The notes beneath the pieces were generated by a model, which had not been told where the DNA came from, ran no database searches, and saw only the letters and a list, made by a program, of their open reading frames with translations. This document shows, one piece after another, positions 35,701 to 43,263 of a stretch of 46,960 nt of DNA (position 1 is the first letter of the stretch; every line of letters starts with the position of its first letter). Position numbers and translations under genes: made by a program. The DNA comes from an uncultured Bacteroidales bacterium (GTDB lineage: Bacteria; Bacteroidota; Bacteroidia; Bacteroidales; Muribaculaceae), in contig CACWID010000030.1 in NCBI GenBank assembly GCA_902760865.1, forward strand, positions 1 to 46,960, written 5' to 3'.

Positions 35701-38700
35701 ACGGGTCTCAAGTATGGCAACTCGAGCAATGGTGGTACCATCACCTTCAGCCTCGACAACGAGACCGAGTGGAAGGTGAGCCACATCACCCTGAATGCCA
35801 AGAGTTATAACGGCAACAATGTCACCTTCACCGTGTCGACCGATAACGGCCAGTCAGAGACCACCTCTGCAATCGGCAGCAACTTGGGCGGCTATACGCT
35901 CGACTTCGACGGCACGGCAATCACTTCGATTACCATCAGTGCCACTGCCCGTGCTTACTTGAAGGGCTTCACGATCACTTATGACTGTGCACCTGTTGTT
36001 GAGGCTCCCGTGATTAAACCTCACACCGGTACCTACTATTATGGTCAGAATGTTGTAATCACTGCTGCTGAGGGGACCACTATCCATTACACCACCGATG
36101 GCAGCGAGCCGACGATCGACAGCGACGTGTATAGTGGTTCATTCTGGCCTGCCTTCATACCAGGCCGCACTTACACCGTCAAGGCCATCGCCGTTGATGG
36201 CAATGGCAACATCAGCCCTGTATCGACTGCAACCTACACTTGGGCTACTCCCTCGGTGACGATCACTCCTGGCAGCAAAGACGTGGCAGCCTCGAGCGTG
36301 ACCGTGATGTTGACCTCCACTCCCCCTGAGGCGAACATCTATTACACCACCGATGGCAGTAATCCCACGACCGGCAGCCTTGAGTATATTGACGCTTTCA
36401 GTGTCAATCTGCCCGAAGTCGGTGACCAGGTTACCGTGAAGGCTATCGCTGTTGTCAATGATTACTACTTCAGCGAGGTGGCCAGCGCCACCTATACCCG
36501 TGTGGAGAAAGTGATTGACGTGAATGCTCCGTTCTTCTCGCCGCTAGAGAATCAGACCTATTACGGCGCGCAGACCCTGCAGATCGCCAGCACGACGCCC
36601 AATGCCGACATCTACTACGAGATCGTTGAGGTGGACGGCACTACCGCTCCCGCCGCCAGCACTGTGGATGATCCGACCAAGGCTTCGACCCACTATGACG
36701 GCACGCCCATCAACTTGACTGTAGGCAAGAGCTACTATGTGAAGGCTATTGCCTATGTGGGTGACTTCGCTAGCGCCATCAGCGAGGGTTGGTACACCAT
36801 CAAGAGTACCGACGAGTTTGAAGGCGAGAGCGGTGTGACCTACGTGGCCAACATTGCCGAGTTCAATGCTCTGGGTGAAACTACAGCGACAGTAGGTTTC
36901 ATGAACCCCGTTCAGGTAGTGTTTATGTCAACCTACCAGAACGATGGCGAAACCGCTGAGTTCTGCTACATCCGTGACAACAGCGACTATGGCTGTGTTT
37001 ACTTTGGCAAGAACAACACAACCTACCACCGCACGATCTTTAAGATGGGTGACTGGATTGACGGCACCCAAGTGAGGGGTCTTGTAAACGTCTGGGAAAA
37101 TAATTTCCACAACCAGATGGGCTCTTCAAACCATTCTGCCATCAAGTCTTGGCCCTCAACCCGTCTCGACTGGAGTGAAATCATTCCCGAGACGACCACC
37201 ACGAGCAGCATTGCCAGTGGTACTGCTGAAGGTGACAACCTGTGGGGACACTATGTACACTTGCGCTACACCTCGATGAGTGATGTCGCAGCTGATAATG
37301 ATGGCAAGTATAAGGGTTCGATAGTAGATGAGACCGGTGCTAACACCTACTACGACAAGTTCTATCGTTGGAGCGGTTTATCTACGAGCCTTGGTAACTA
37401 TAACCAGGCCTTCTTCAATGGCAAGGCTGCTGACGGTGCGACCTTCGACGTGTATGGCATCGTTGATTATTACAAGCCTGATTCAAAGCCGTTCCAGGTT
37501 TGTCCCATCGACTTCTTGTGGGCTTACCAGCCTGTCATCACTCCTGCCAGCAATGACCAGTGCACCAGCCAGCAAGAGGTGGAGATTACCGTCCAGACCC
37601 CCGAGTGGACAACGACGGCTCCCACCATCTACTACAAGACCGATGACATGGATGACTGGGCAGTGTACACCGGCCCGATTCTGGTGAACTCCGACACCCA
37701 CATCGAGGCTTATGCCGCAATTCCCGCCGAGAAGACCGACGGAACCAACTACAACGACGTCGTTCTTTCTAAGGTTGTCAGTGCCGACTATGAGTTTGTC
37801 GGTATTGAGGAACCCTCAATCGATCCTGGCAACATGGTGATTGAGTTGGATAATGGTGGGTTTGCAGAACCGATTGAAGTCACGGTAACCGATCATAATG
37901 AGCCCGGTAGCGGTGCAGTTACGTTAGTCTATCTCATCACCCAAGATGAGACTATGGATGGCTTCGACCCCTATGATCCTGAGGGTGCTCATTATACCGT
38001 AAGTGCAGGAGAAGAATGCATTCTGGATGAACCAATTACCAGAAACACCACCGTTCTCGCTATCAGCTACGTCGTAGTCGATGGTGAATACTTGTGGAGC
38101 AACCCGGTAACCGCAACCTACACCTTCGTGGGAACCAACGGTATCGAGTACAACCTCGTGAAGACGACTCCTCAGCCGGGTTATGTCTATGTGATCGTCA
38201 ACAAGGACGCCAACATGGGTATGAGTACGACCCAGAACTATAATAACCGCGGCAGTGTCGGTGTGCTGTTCAAGGAGGATACCAATCGCGAGACCGTCTA
38301 TGGCAACGAGGATTTGGCGCAGTTCGTTCTTGAGAGCACCAATGGCGGACGTTACTATTTCAAGAACATTAATGGCGGTGGATATCTGGTGGTAACTACC
38401 AATGAAGTTGCCAACCTGAGCACCAATGCCGAAGCCTCAGTCTATAGTGAGGCTAGCGTAGCCATTGGCTCGCAGGATGCAGGCTATCCTGCTACCATCA
38501 CGTTCAACTATGACGGTACCAACCGCTACTTGCGCTACTTCGCTAACGGACGCACTTTCTCGACCCATAGCAGCGCCTCGATTAACGAGGACGTATTCCT
38601 CTATGGCGCTGAAGCAACTCCGCTTGCTTATATTGAGTCGAGCGTCGAAGAAGGCTCTCAGGTAATCGTGAGCGACGAACTCATCGCTACCTGGTCGGTA

Positions 38701-39777
38701 GTGAACCCCGAAACTGGTGAAAAGTTCTTGTGGGCCAAGGACCAGGGGAACCTCTCGATTGACAAGCGACCCGCAATTGATTACAGATATCAGAGTGACT
38801 ATGTCAAGAATATTCTCGGGTATGGGGCAGATTACGAGTACTGGGACGAGAGCAACTGGGTAATCCTGGACTTTGCTGGAATCGATGCCAATCCCGACGA
38901 TTATGTCGGCTTCAAGATCAAGGCAGGTACCGTCGCTGGTCAATATACCGATGACGTTAACTACCGGATCATGTTGGGAAATGCTCCTTCACTGTCCACC
39001 GATTTGACCTATCAACAGGATGCACCAGAGTATCCTGGATGGGAGGGACCCTTCGCCGATGAACTGGTGGGTAGCTCGTATAACCTGGGCTACAACTCCT
39101 ACGTTCCTGCCAACTTCATGGTCGAGAACCACAACCACTATGACAGCGACGGCAACGTTGTCGGCTTTGTGGCCGATGAGACCGCATTGCCTGGCCTGGC
39201 TGGTGACCAGCTCTACTTCATGAATCCCAAGATTCAGGAGGTAGCCCACATCTGGGCCGTCTGGTGTGGTGATGATGATGCCACGGGCGAGTACAAGAAT
39301 CTGTTCTCGGTTTATAGGGCCGAGCACAAGCCGAACGAGAACATCAATGCTTGGAACCTGAACGGCACCTTCCGTGTGAAGTGGGACTATAACTGCAAGA
39401 ACAGGGCATCAGATCCACATGAGAATGTTTATGGACGTGCCACCGGTCTTGTTGAGGGCGTGGCCTATGAATTCCATGCCGCTATCTTCCGTCCTACTGA
39501 TAATAGGCCCAATAGCCTGAGGGCTGATGGTGAGCCTGAGCCGCAGGGCAGCCTGAACGAGGGCACGCCGTCTCCCGACTATGTGCTCTATCCGCTGGAT
39601 ATAAAGGACGGCGGAACCTGGACTGCAGTGGTTGAAAAGAATGCTCCCAAGACCGTAGTCGGCGTGAGCTACTACAACCTGATGGGTGTCGAGAGCAAGA
39701 AGCCGTTCGATGGCGTCAACATCGTTGTGACGCGCTACAGCGATGGCAGCACCTCGACAACCAAGGTTCTGCGCTAG
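32785..39777 (+). CDS. Giant secreted multidomain protein with chitobiase-like repeats and C-terminal sorting motif
   Basis: 2330 residues with a signal peptide (LTFFLLALLTFGVGWA). In order: a jelly-roll-like domain (25-150); three copies of a beta-trefoil-like module (about 152-310, 410-565, 1790-1950; shared MSTTQNxNNRG and GYIYA/GYLVV blocks); chitobiase C-terminal-like Ig units (about 317-395, 770-855, 1073-1150, 1155-1240, 1245-1340; IYYTTDGSNPTT); a SusE/F-like unit (about 660-765); an OB-fold-like stretch (1348-1580); and a tail (2289-2330) GVSYYNLMGVESKKPFDGVN, then IVVT and a KVL end. The tail resembles a type IX secretion signal and is shared with the protein at 40348. Probably a surface adhesin or glycan binder; no catalytic domain is seen. 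Repeats could also promote recombination. Confidence 0.88.
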   Translation: MKKLLTFFLLALLTFGVGWAETVTYNIGASSPASWSGGSTGATSCTTPDGFVISISSANSNNAGYIGWNSGNTTMTISHESYVLQSIVATCSNGDPSKVTVASGNGSITYTNGSFTWTTGSSDEKSVSLNYVSGKQLRISKLVITYSSGSTPVQENWYRKVTSASSLVAGKKYIIVNEASGVGMGALNSNRYGVGVTGLIFDNGRVDIGGTDVMEMTLGGSSNAWTFYMGGNQYLSNSSSSTNAFFSASSVQTSSTDITKWTITPSADACAIQSNYVTAQYVRFNSSGLFGTYGINSQSAVALYVEDDGSTPADACADPVFDPDGGVFTGSASVTITSATEGATIYYTTDGTDPVVNRSSIANGGTVELTERCTLKAMAVKSGMENSNIVTSQAYTINPAGGGGSGPFTLVTDASTLEAGDEIIFVNRGDAGTADAMSTTQNNNNRGVTAVTVSGSKTVSATDETQIFTLQGGTGAWYFYTGSGYIYAASSSSNHLKTEDVADNNAKATISISSDGEATVVFQGDYTHNNLRYNSNNGSPLYACYLSTSGTPKPFIYRRSGVPSTDPRLEISPETQTISDAAPASLTITGENINGNINASLASNTDWYLNPTSFGNEGGTASLTYTGRALSASNTVTASASGATSVSATVNYIADLYIVTDNGSTGNWNFSSGTQMTNNNGVYTATFTAPNPNTFILFARKTGDGVNWNTRYVFGPNSNGDWWLDSSGNGGGNIDLYDDDPIKIQGAGIYIVTIDANAGTFTITKQNINVTITPADGTHFTGSTVSGTITSDPAGTIEWSTDGNNWQAYTDGFTATVDQVGGSVTVYARSTSNGVTSDVVSATYTRDFAPAPEAPSFSIGSSAVAAGTVITITAPEGCTLFVNGEQVTNPYDVTINSATSITAYCVNDEGTLSTTVTNSYTIAAVCNAIIEFKDSDTDASATTSWNAMSDYFEAGKDYLDGASNISSVFKGTTGLKYGNSSNGGTITFSLDNETEWKVSHITLNAKSYNGNNVTFTVSTDNGQSETTSAIGSNLGGYTLDFDGTAITSITISATARAYLKGFTITYDCAPVVEAPVIKPHTGTYYYGQNVVITAAEGTTIHYTTDGSEPTIDSDVYSGSFWPAFIPGRTYTVKAIAVDGNGNISPVSTATYTWATPSVTITPGSKDVAASSVTVMLTSTPPEANIYYTTDGSNPTTGSLEYIDAFSVNLPEVGDQVTVKAIAVVNDYYFSEVASATYTRVEKVIDVNAPFFSPLENQTYYGAQTLQIASTTPNADIYYEIVEVDGTTAPAASTVDDPTKASTHYDGTPINLTVGKSYYVKAIAYVGDFASAISEGWYTIKSTDEFEGESGVTYVANIAEFNALGETTATVGFMNPVQVVFMSTYQNDGETAEFCYIRDNSDYGCVYFGKNNTTYHRTIFKMGDWIDGTQVRGLVNVWENNFHNQMGSSNHSAIKSWPSTRLDWSEIIPETTTTSSIASGTAEGDNLWGHYVHLRYTSMSDVAADNDGKYKGSIVDETGANTYYDKFYRWSGLSTSLGNYNQAFFNGKAADGATFDVYGIVDYYKPDSKPFQVCPIDFLWAYQPVITPASNDQCTSQQEVEITVQTPEWTTTAPTIYYKTDDMDDWAVYTGPILVNSDTHIEAYAAIPAEKTDGTNYNDVVLSKVVSADYEFVGIEEPSIDPGNMVIELDNGGFAEPIEVTVTDHNEPGSGAVTLVYLITQDETMDGFDPYDPEGAHYTVSAGEECILDEPITRNTTVLAISYVVVDGEYLWSNPVTATYTFVGTNGIEYNLVKTTPQPGYVYVIVNKDANMGMSTTQNYNNRGSVGVLFKEDTNRETVYGNEDLAQFVLESTNGGRYYFKNINGGGYLVVTTNEVANLSTNAEASVYSEASVAIGSQDAGYPATITFNYDGTNRYLRYFANGRTFSTHSSASINEDVFLYGAEATPLAYIESSVEEGSQVIVSDELIATWSVVNPETGEKFLWAKDQGNLSIDKRPAIDYRYQSDYVKNILGYGADYEYWDESNWVILDFAGIDANPDDYVGFKIKAGTVAGQYTDDVNYRIMLGNAPSLSTDLTYQQDAPEYPGWEGPFADELVGSSYNLGYNSYVPANFMVENHNHYDSDGNVVGFVADETALPGLAGDQLYFMNPKIQEVAHIWAVWCGDDDATGEYKNLFSVYRAEHKPNENINAWNLNGTFRVKWDYNCKNRASDPHENVYGRATGLVEGVAYEFHAAIFRPTDNRPNSLRADGEPEPQGSLNEGTPSPDYVLYPLDIKDGGTWTAVVEKNAPKTVVGVSYYNLMGVESKKPFDGVNIVVTRYSDGSTSTTKVLR

Positions 39778-39802
39778 ACGACTCTAGTTATCCTGAAATA
39801 AT

Positions 39803-39843
39803 CAGGCGACCCCCATCACACACGGGGGCCGCCTGTTTGTTTA
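39803..39843 (+). terminator. Terminator of the giant gene
   Basis: CAGGCG-A-CCCCC and GGGGG-C-CGCCTG form a strong stem with one mismatch, followed by TTTGTTTACTT. Confidence 0.85.
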
Positions 39844-39844
39844 C

Positions 39845-40049
39845 TTAATGTGAGTTCGACGAAATTATTGATTGTTAATCAGTGCTTTAGCAACTCCCCC
39901 TCTAAGATTAGAGGGGGCCGGGGGGCGTTGATGCTACTATAGGTTTTGCTTCGGTAGCTCATCATACTCCTCCGGCGCTACGCGCCACCTCCCCTATCTT
40001 AGGGGAGGAATTGAGCATCAGCAACTTACTTTCGTCGAACTCACGTTAA
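39845..40049. mobile_element. MITE-like element with 20-bp terminal inverted repeats
   Basis: TTAATGTGAGTTCGACGAAA at the left end is repeated in inverse at the right end with one mismatch (15 bp, 39850-39864 and 40030-40044, are exact). The element is 205 bp and has no open frame. Inside are two hairpins, CCCCCTCTAA/TTAGAGGGGG and CTCCCCTA/TAGGGGAG, and an inverted TTGATGCT/AGCATCAG-type pair. TTAA ends could be part of the repeat or the target site. It looks like a non-autonomous transposable or folded repeat between the two surface-protein genes. Confidence 0.72.
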
Positions 40050-40190
40050 TGACAAAATTTGAATAATTTCCCGTGCGATAGCACGGTTATATTACCGAAT
40101 CGCAATGATGACACAGCCTCAGTTGCTAACGCGCTGATTTACAATAAGTAGTTTACATTTGCGAGTTAATAACAATCTAAATACTAATTA

Positions 40191-40215
40191 CTTAGCGCCT
40201 TGGCGCCTTAGCGTG
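40191..40215. repeat. Single copy of the CTTAGCG...TTAGCGTG repeat
   Basis: This 25-bp string is identical to 2617-2641 except at two positions, but here only one arm is present. The rest of the region between the MITE-like element and the next gene (40050-40347) holds only promoter-like TACATTTG boxes (40152 area and 40297) and a short GTGCGATAGCAC hairpin. Confidence 0.8.
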
Positions 40216-40296
40216 AGGCCGGCAGGCTGAATCGTCGCCGTCGTCGGTAGTGTTCAAAAAATTCGTTAAAAGTGGCGCTGTGTTCAGAATAATATG

Positions 40297-40304
40297 TACA
40301 TTTG
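40297..40304 (+). promoter_or_regulatory. -7 element of the LRR-dockerin gene
   Basis: TACATTTG followed by CAGG, 44 bp before the ATG at 40348. A clear -33 element is lacking. Confidence 0.5.
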
Positions 40305-40347
40305 CAGGTTAAAACGAGAGAAATATACTAACAAAAGACAAAACGAT

Positions 40348-42420
40348 ATGCGCAAATTGTTTTTTCTGCTGCTTGCAGCAATCACAGCATTTGGAGGAGC
40401 GGCAGTGACCGTCAACAACACGGCCGGTCAGCTGTCCACCAAGGTTTCCAACCTCCAGATTACTGAATTGACCGTCACAGGCACCATGGACGCCCGCGAC
40501 TTCCTCTTCATCACCGAAGAGCTGAACGAGCTCACGTCCATCAACCTCCAACAGGCGACGATTGTCCCCGTCAGCAACGGAATGGTGCTCTATGGCACGG
40601 TGACCAACTATCCCGCCAATGAGATTCCCAGGACTGCATTCTTCGGCAAGAAGTTGACGTCTGTCACGCTGCCCAACAACATCGAGTCCATCGGCTTTGC
40701 GGCCTTCGCCGGCTGCTACCAGCTGCGCAGCGTCACGCTGCCCGCTTCGCTGGTCGCCATCGATGACTATGCCTTCGCCGGCAGCGCGTTGACCAGCGTC
40801 AATGTGCCCGCCACGGTCCAGGTCATGGGCAAGGGCGTGTTCGCTCGTTGCGAGTCGCTCACCAGCGCCACCATCGACGCAGCCCACGTGGGTGACTTCA
40901 CCTTCCTGGGCGCCACCAGCCTCAGCCAGGTCAACATCGGCCCCGACGTGAAGAACTTCTCTAAGGGTATGTTCAACGGCTGCTCTGCCTTGACGGCCCT
41001 CAACATCGACCCCGCCTGCCGCATCACCCGCATCGACGACGAGGCCTTTATCAACTCGGGACTGCAGAACATCGACATCGCCAACCTGGGCGTTGGTACC
41101 ATCGGTGACTGGGCGTTGGCCCAGACCCACCTGAGCGGCATCCAGCTCAGCGACGGTATGACTGCCCTGGGCGAGGGCGCCCTGGCACACAACCCGATGC
41201 TGCAGTCGGCCACCCTGCCCGGCATGGGTCATGCCGCAGGTGGACCCAACCGCGCTCCGCACCGTCCGCACACACTTGCCGAGATTCCTGACTACGCCTT
41301 TGCCGGTAACGGCAACCTCAACGCGGGCGACCTGCTCCGCGAGGGCGTGGCCACCATCGGCAACTATGCGCTCTATAACGTCAGCGCCGATATCGACACG
41401 ATGTGGCTGCCCTCCACTGTCGCCTATCTCGGTGACAAGGCTATGGCAGGTATGATCGGCATGAAGGCCCTCAGGACCGACGCAGCCGACGTCCCCGCAC
41501 TGGGCATCGACGTATGGGCCGGCGTTGACCAGCCCTCGGTACCCCTCATCGCACCCGCTGCGAGCGTATCGCTCTACAAGGAAGCCGACCAGTGGATGAA
41601 CTTCTTCTTCGAGGAGGGCTACGTCCTGGGTGATGTCAACAACGACGGCCACGTCACTATTGCCGACGTTACCGCCCTCGTCAACGCACTGCTCAGCAAC
41701 AACACCGGCGCACTCCATCAGCAGGCCGCCGACGTGAACGGCGACGGCAACATCACCATCGCCGACGTCACCGCCCTCATCAACATGCTGCTCAGCGGCG
41801 TCTCAAACATGTCCGTGAACACCATCCACTCCCTCGTGAGCGATCAGCTGGTAGCGACCGGTGACGGCTTCGTGCTGCCCGCAGTGACCCTCAGGGCCGG
41901 TGACTCACGTTCCATCGACGTTGAGCTGCGCAGCACCGAGCATGACTACACCGCACTGCAGTGCCAGGTGGTACTGCCCCAGGGATTGACACTCACCGCA
42001 GTCGAGGGCATCGACCGCGGCGCCGGACACTCCTTCTACATGAGCGCCAGCCAGGTCGATGACAATGTCTACACCATCATGGCAACAGCGATGGACCTCG
42101 CCACCTTCGAGGGCGTTGAGGGCAATGTGATGCGCCTCACCGTCACCGCCAGCGACAACTTCACCGCACAGGGCAGCGAGCTCACCCTCGCCAATGTCGT
42201 CCTCGTCACCGATGAAAGTCAGGAACTGCTGGCCGACGACGCCATGACCCGCATCAGCGAGACCTCGGGCATCGACGACATTACCGCCACCAGGCAGATC
42301 GACACCATCCGCTACATCAACGTGGCAGGACAGGAGAGCGACATGCCCTTCGACGGCGTCAACATCGTCGTGACAACCTACACCGACGGCACTTCCACCA
42401 CCGTCAAGGTCATCAAGTAA
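40348..42420 (+). CDS. Secreted LRR (BspA-type) protein with dockerin, cohesin-like domain and C-terminal sorting motif
   Basis: 690 residues from the ATG at 40348 (MRKLFFLLLAAITAFGGAA signal peptide). Residues about 80-410 form BspA/LRR_5 repeats (SVTLPASLVAIDDYAFAGS type). Residues 429-485 hold two dockerin-like calcium loops, DVNNDGHVTIADVTALVNAL and DVNGDGNITIADVTALINML. Residues about 488-638 form a cohesin-like beta-sandwich (LRAGDSRSIDVELRSTEHDY, LPQGLTLTAV). Residues 651-690 end in INVAGQESDMPFDGVNIVVT plus a KVIK end, the same tail as the 2330-residue protein. Having a dockerin and a cohesin-like fold in one chain suggests self-assembly or calcium-dependent docking on the surface. 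Confidence 0.88.
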   Translation: MRKLFFLLLAAITAFGGAAVTVNNTAGQLSTKVSNLQITELTVTGTMDARDFLFITEELNELTSINLQQATIVPVSNGMVLYGTVTNYPANEIPRTAFFGKKLTSVTLPNNIESIGFAAFAGCYQLRSVTLPASLVAIDDYAFAGSALTSVNVPATVQVMGKGVFARCESLTSATIDAAHVGDFTFLGATSLSQVNIGPDVKNFSKGMFNGCSALTALNIDPACRITRIDDEAFINSGLQNIDIANLGVGTIGDWALAQTHLSGIQLSDGMTALGEGALAHNPMLQSATLPGMGHAAGGPNRAPHRPHTLAEIPDYAFAGNGNLNAGDLLREGVATIGNYALYNVSADIDTMWLPSTVAYLGDKAMAGMIGMKALRTDAADVPALGIDVWAGVDQPSVPLIAPAASVSLYKEADQWMNFFFEEGYVLGDVNNDGHVTIADVTALVNALLSNNTGALHQQAADVNGDGNITIADVTALINMLLSGVSNMSVNTIHSLVSDQLVATGDGFVLPAVTLRAGDSRSIDVELRSTEHDYTALQCQVVLPQGLTLTAVEGIDRGAGHSFYMSASQVDDNVYTIMATAMDLATFEGVEGNVMRLTVTASDNFTAQGSELTLANVVLVTDESQELLADDAMTRISETSGIDDITATRQIDTIRYINVAGQESDMPFDGVNIVVTTYTDGTSTTVKVIK

Positions 42421-42494
42421 ATACCGATAGAACAACTATAGAGGTAAAAAGAAAAATGGGTAAATAATGTCTTAGAAAATTTTTCATGATAAAA

Positions 42495-42529
42495 GCGCCG
42501 CCGCCTGAGAAGGCCGCGGCGTTTTTTTA
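42495..42529 (+). terminator. Terminator of the LRR-dockerin gene
   Basis: CGCCGCCGCCT and AGGCCGCGGCG form a GC-rich stem with a two-base mismatch and a GAGA-type loop, followed by seven T. Confidence 0.88.
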
Positions 42530-42579
42530 TTGGCATATGCCCATCAGAAATCTCAGAAAATCCAGTTGTTAGGAATTCC

Positions 42580-43158
42580 CTAGAAATCGGCGATGGTGCG
42601 GGCGACTTTGAGGATGCGGTCGTAGGCGCGGGCGCTCATGTTCATGCGCTCCATGGCGTCGCGAAGTTTCTCCAGGCCGGCGGCGTTGGGCTCGGCGTAT
42701 TTGTGGAGCAGGGACGGGGTCATCTGGGCGTTGCAGTGGATGCCGGGTTCGTCCTTGAAGCGGCGTTCCTGCAGCATCCTGGCGGCAATGACGCGCTGGC
42801 GGATGGCAGCGCTGGGTTCGCCCGGAGCCTTGGATGACATCTGGTCAAAATCAACGGGCTGGACTTCTATCTGCAGGTCAATGCGGTCGAGTAGCGGCCC
42901 CGAAATCTTGCTCATGTAGTGGGTGCGCTGGTACTCGTTGCAGACGCATTTCTTCTTGGGATGGCCATAGTATCCGCACGGACACGGATTCATCGAAGCC
43001 ACGAGCATAAACGACGCTGGATATTCCGTCGAATATTTAGCCCTCGAAATCGAAATTATCCTGTCCTCCAACGGCTGCCGCATCACCTCAAGCACATTTC
43101 TAGAAAATTCAGGCAACTCATCCAAGTGGAAGAAATGGTACCATTGCAACAGCCTCAC
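42580..43158 (-). pseudogene. comM: Truncated comM/YifB (Mg-chelatase-like ATPase), copy 1
   Basis: The frame covers 192 residues of the ComM C-terminal half: LDELPEF (Walker B region), VLEVMRQPLEDR, MNPCPCGYYGHPKKKCVCNE (zinc-finger-like insertion), SGPLLDRIDLQIEVQPVDF and the C-terminal helical lid to KVARTIAD, then a frame end. Full-length ComM has about 510 residues, so the N-terminal protease-like domain and Walker A are missing, as are about 30 C-terminal residues. Homology with copy 2 continues on the 5' side to about 43232, outside the frame. The upstream region has lost the promoter that copy 2 keeps. ComM is a branch-migration helicase for natural transformation; this piece cannot bind ATP. 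Confidence 0.85.
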
Positions 43159-43263
43159 AATCAGCTATAAAGCCCCAAAAAGCACCCAAATATGTACCAT
43201 ATAGGCATTCACAATTATAAATATAAGCTACTATCTATAAAGACCACATCAAACTCAGCCTTA

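Noticed and set aside
32785-39777. Glycoside hydrolase activity of the giant protein because of its chitobiase-like domains
   Set aside because: The matches are to the non-catalytic C-terminal Ig-like unit of chitobiase; no catalytic domain is visible.
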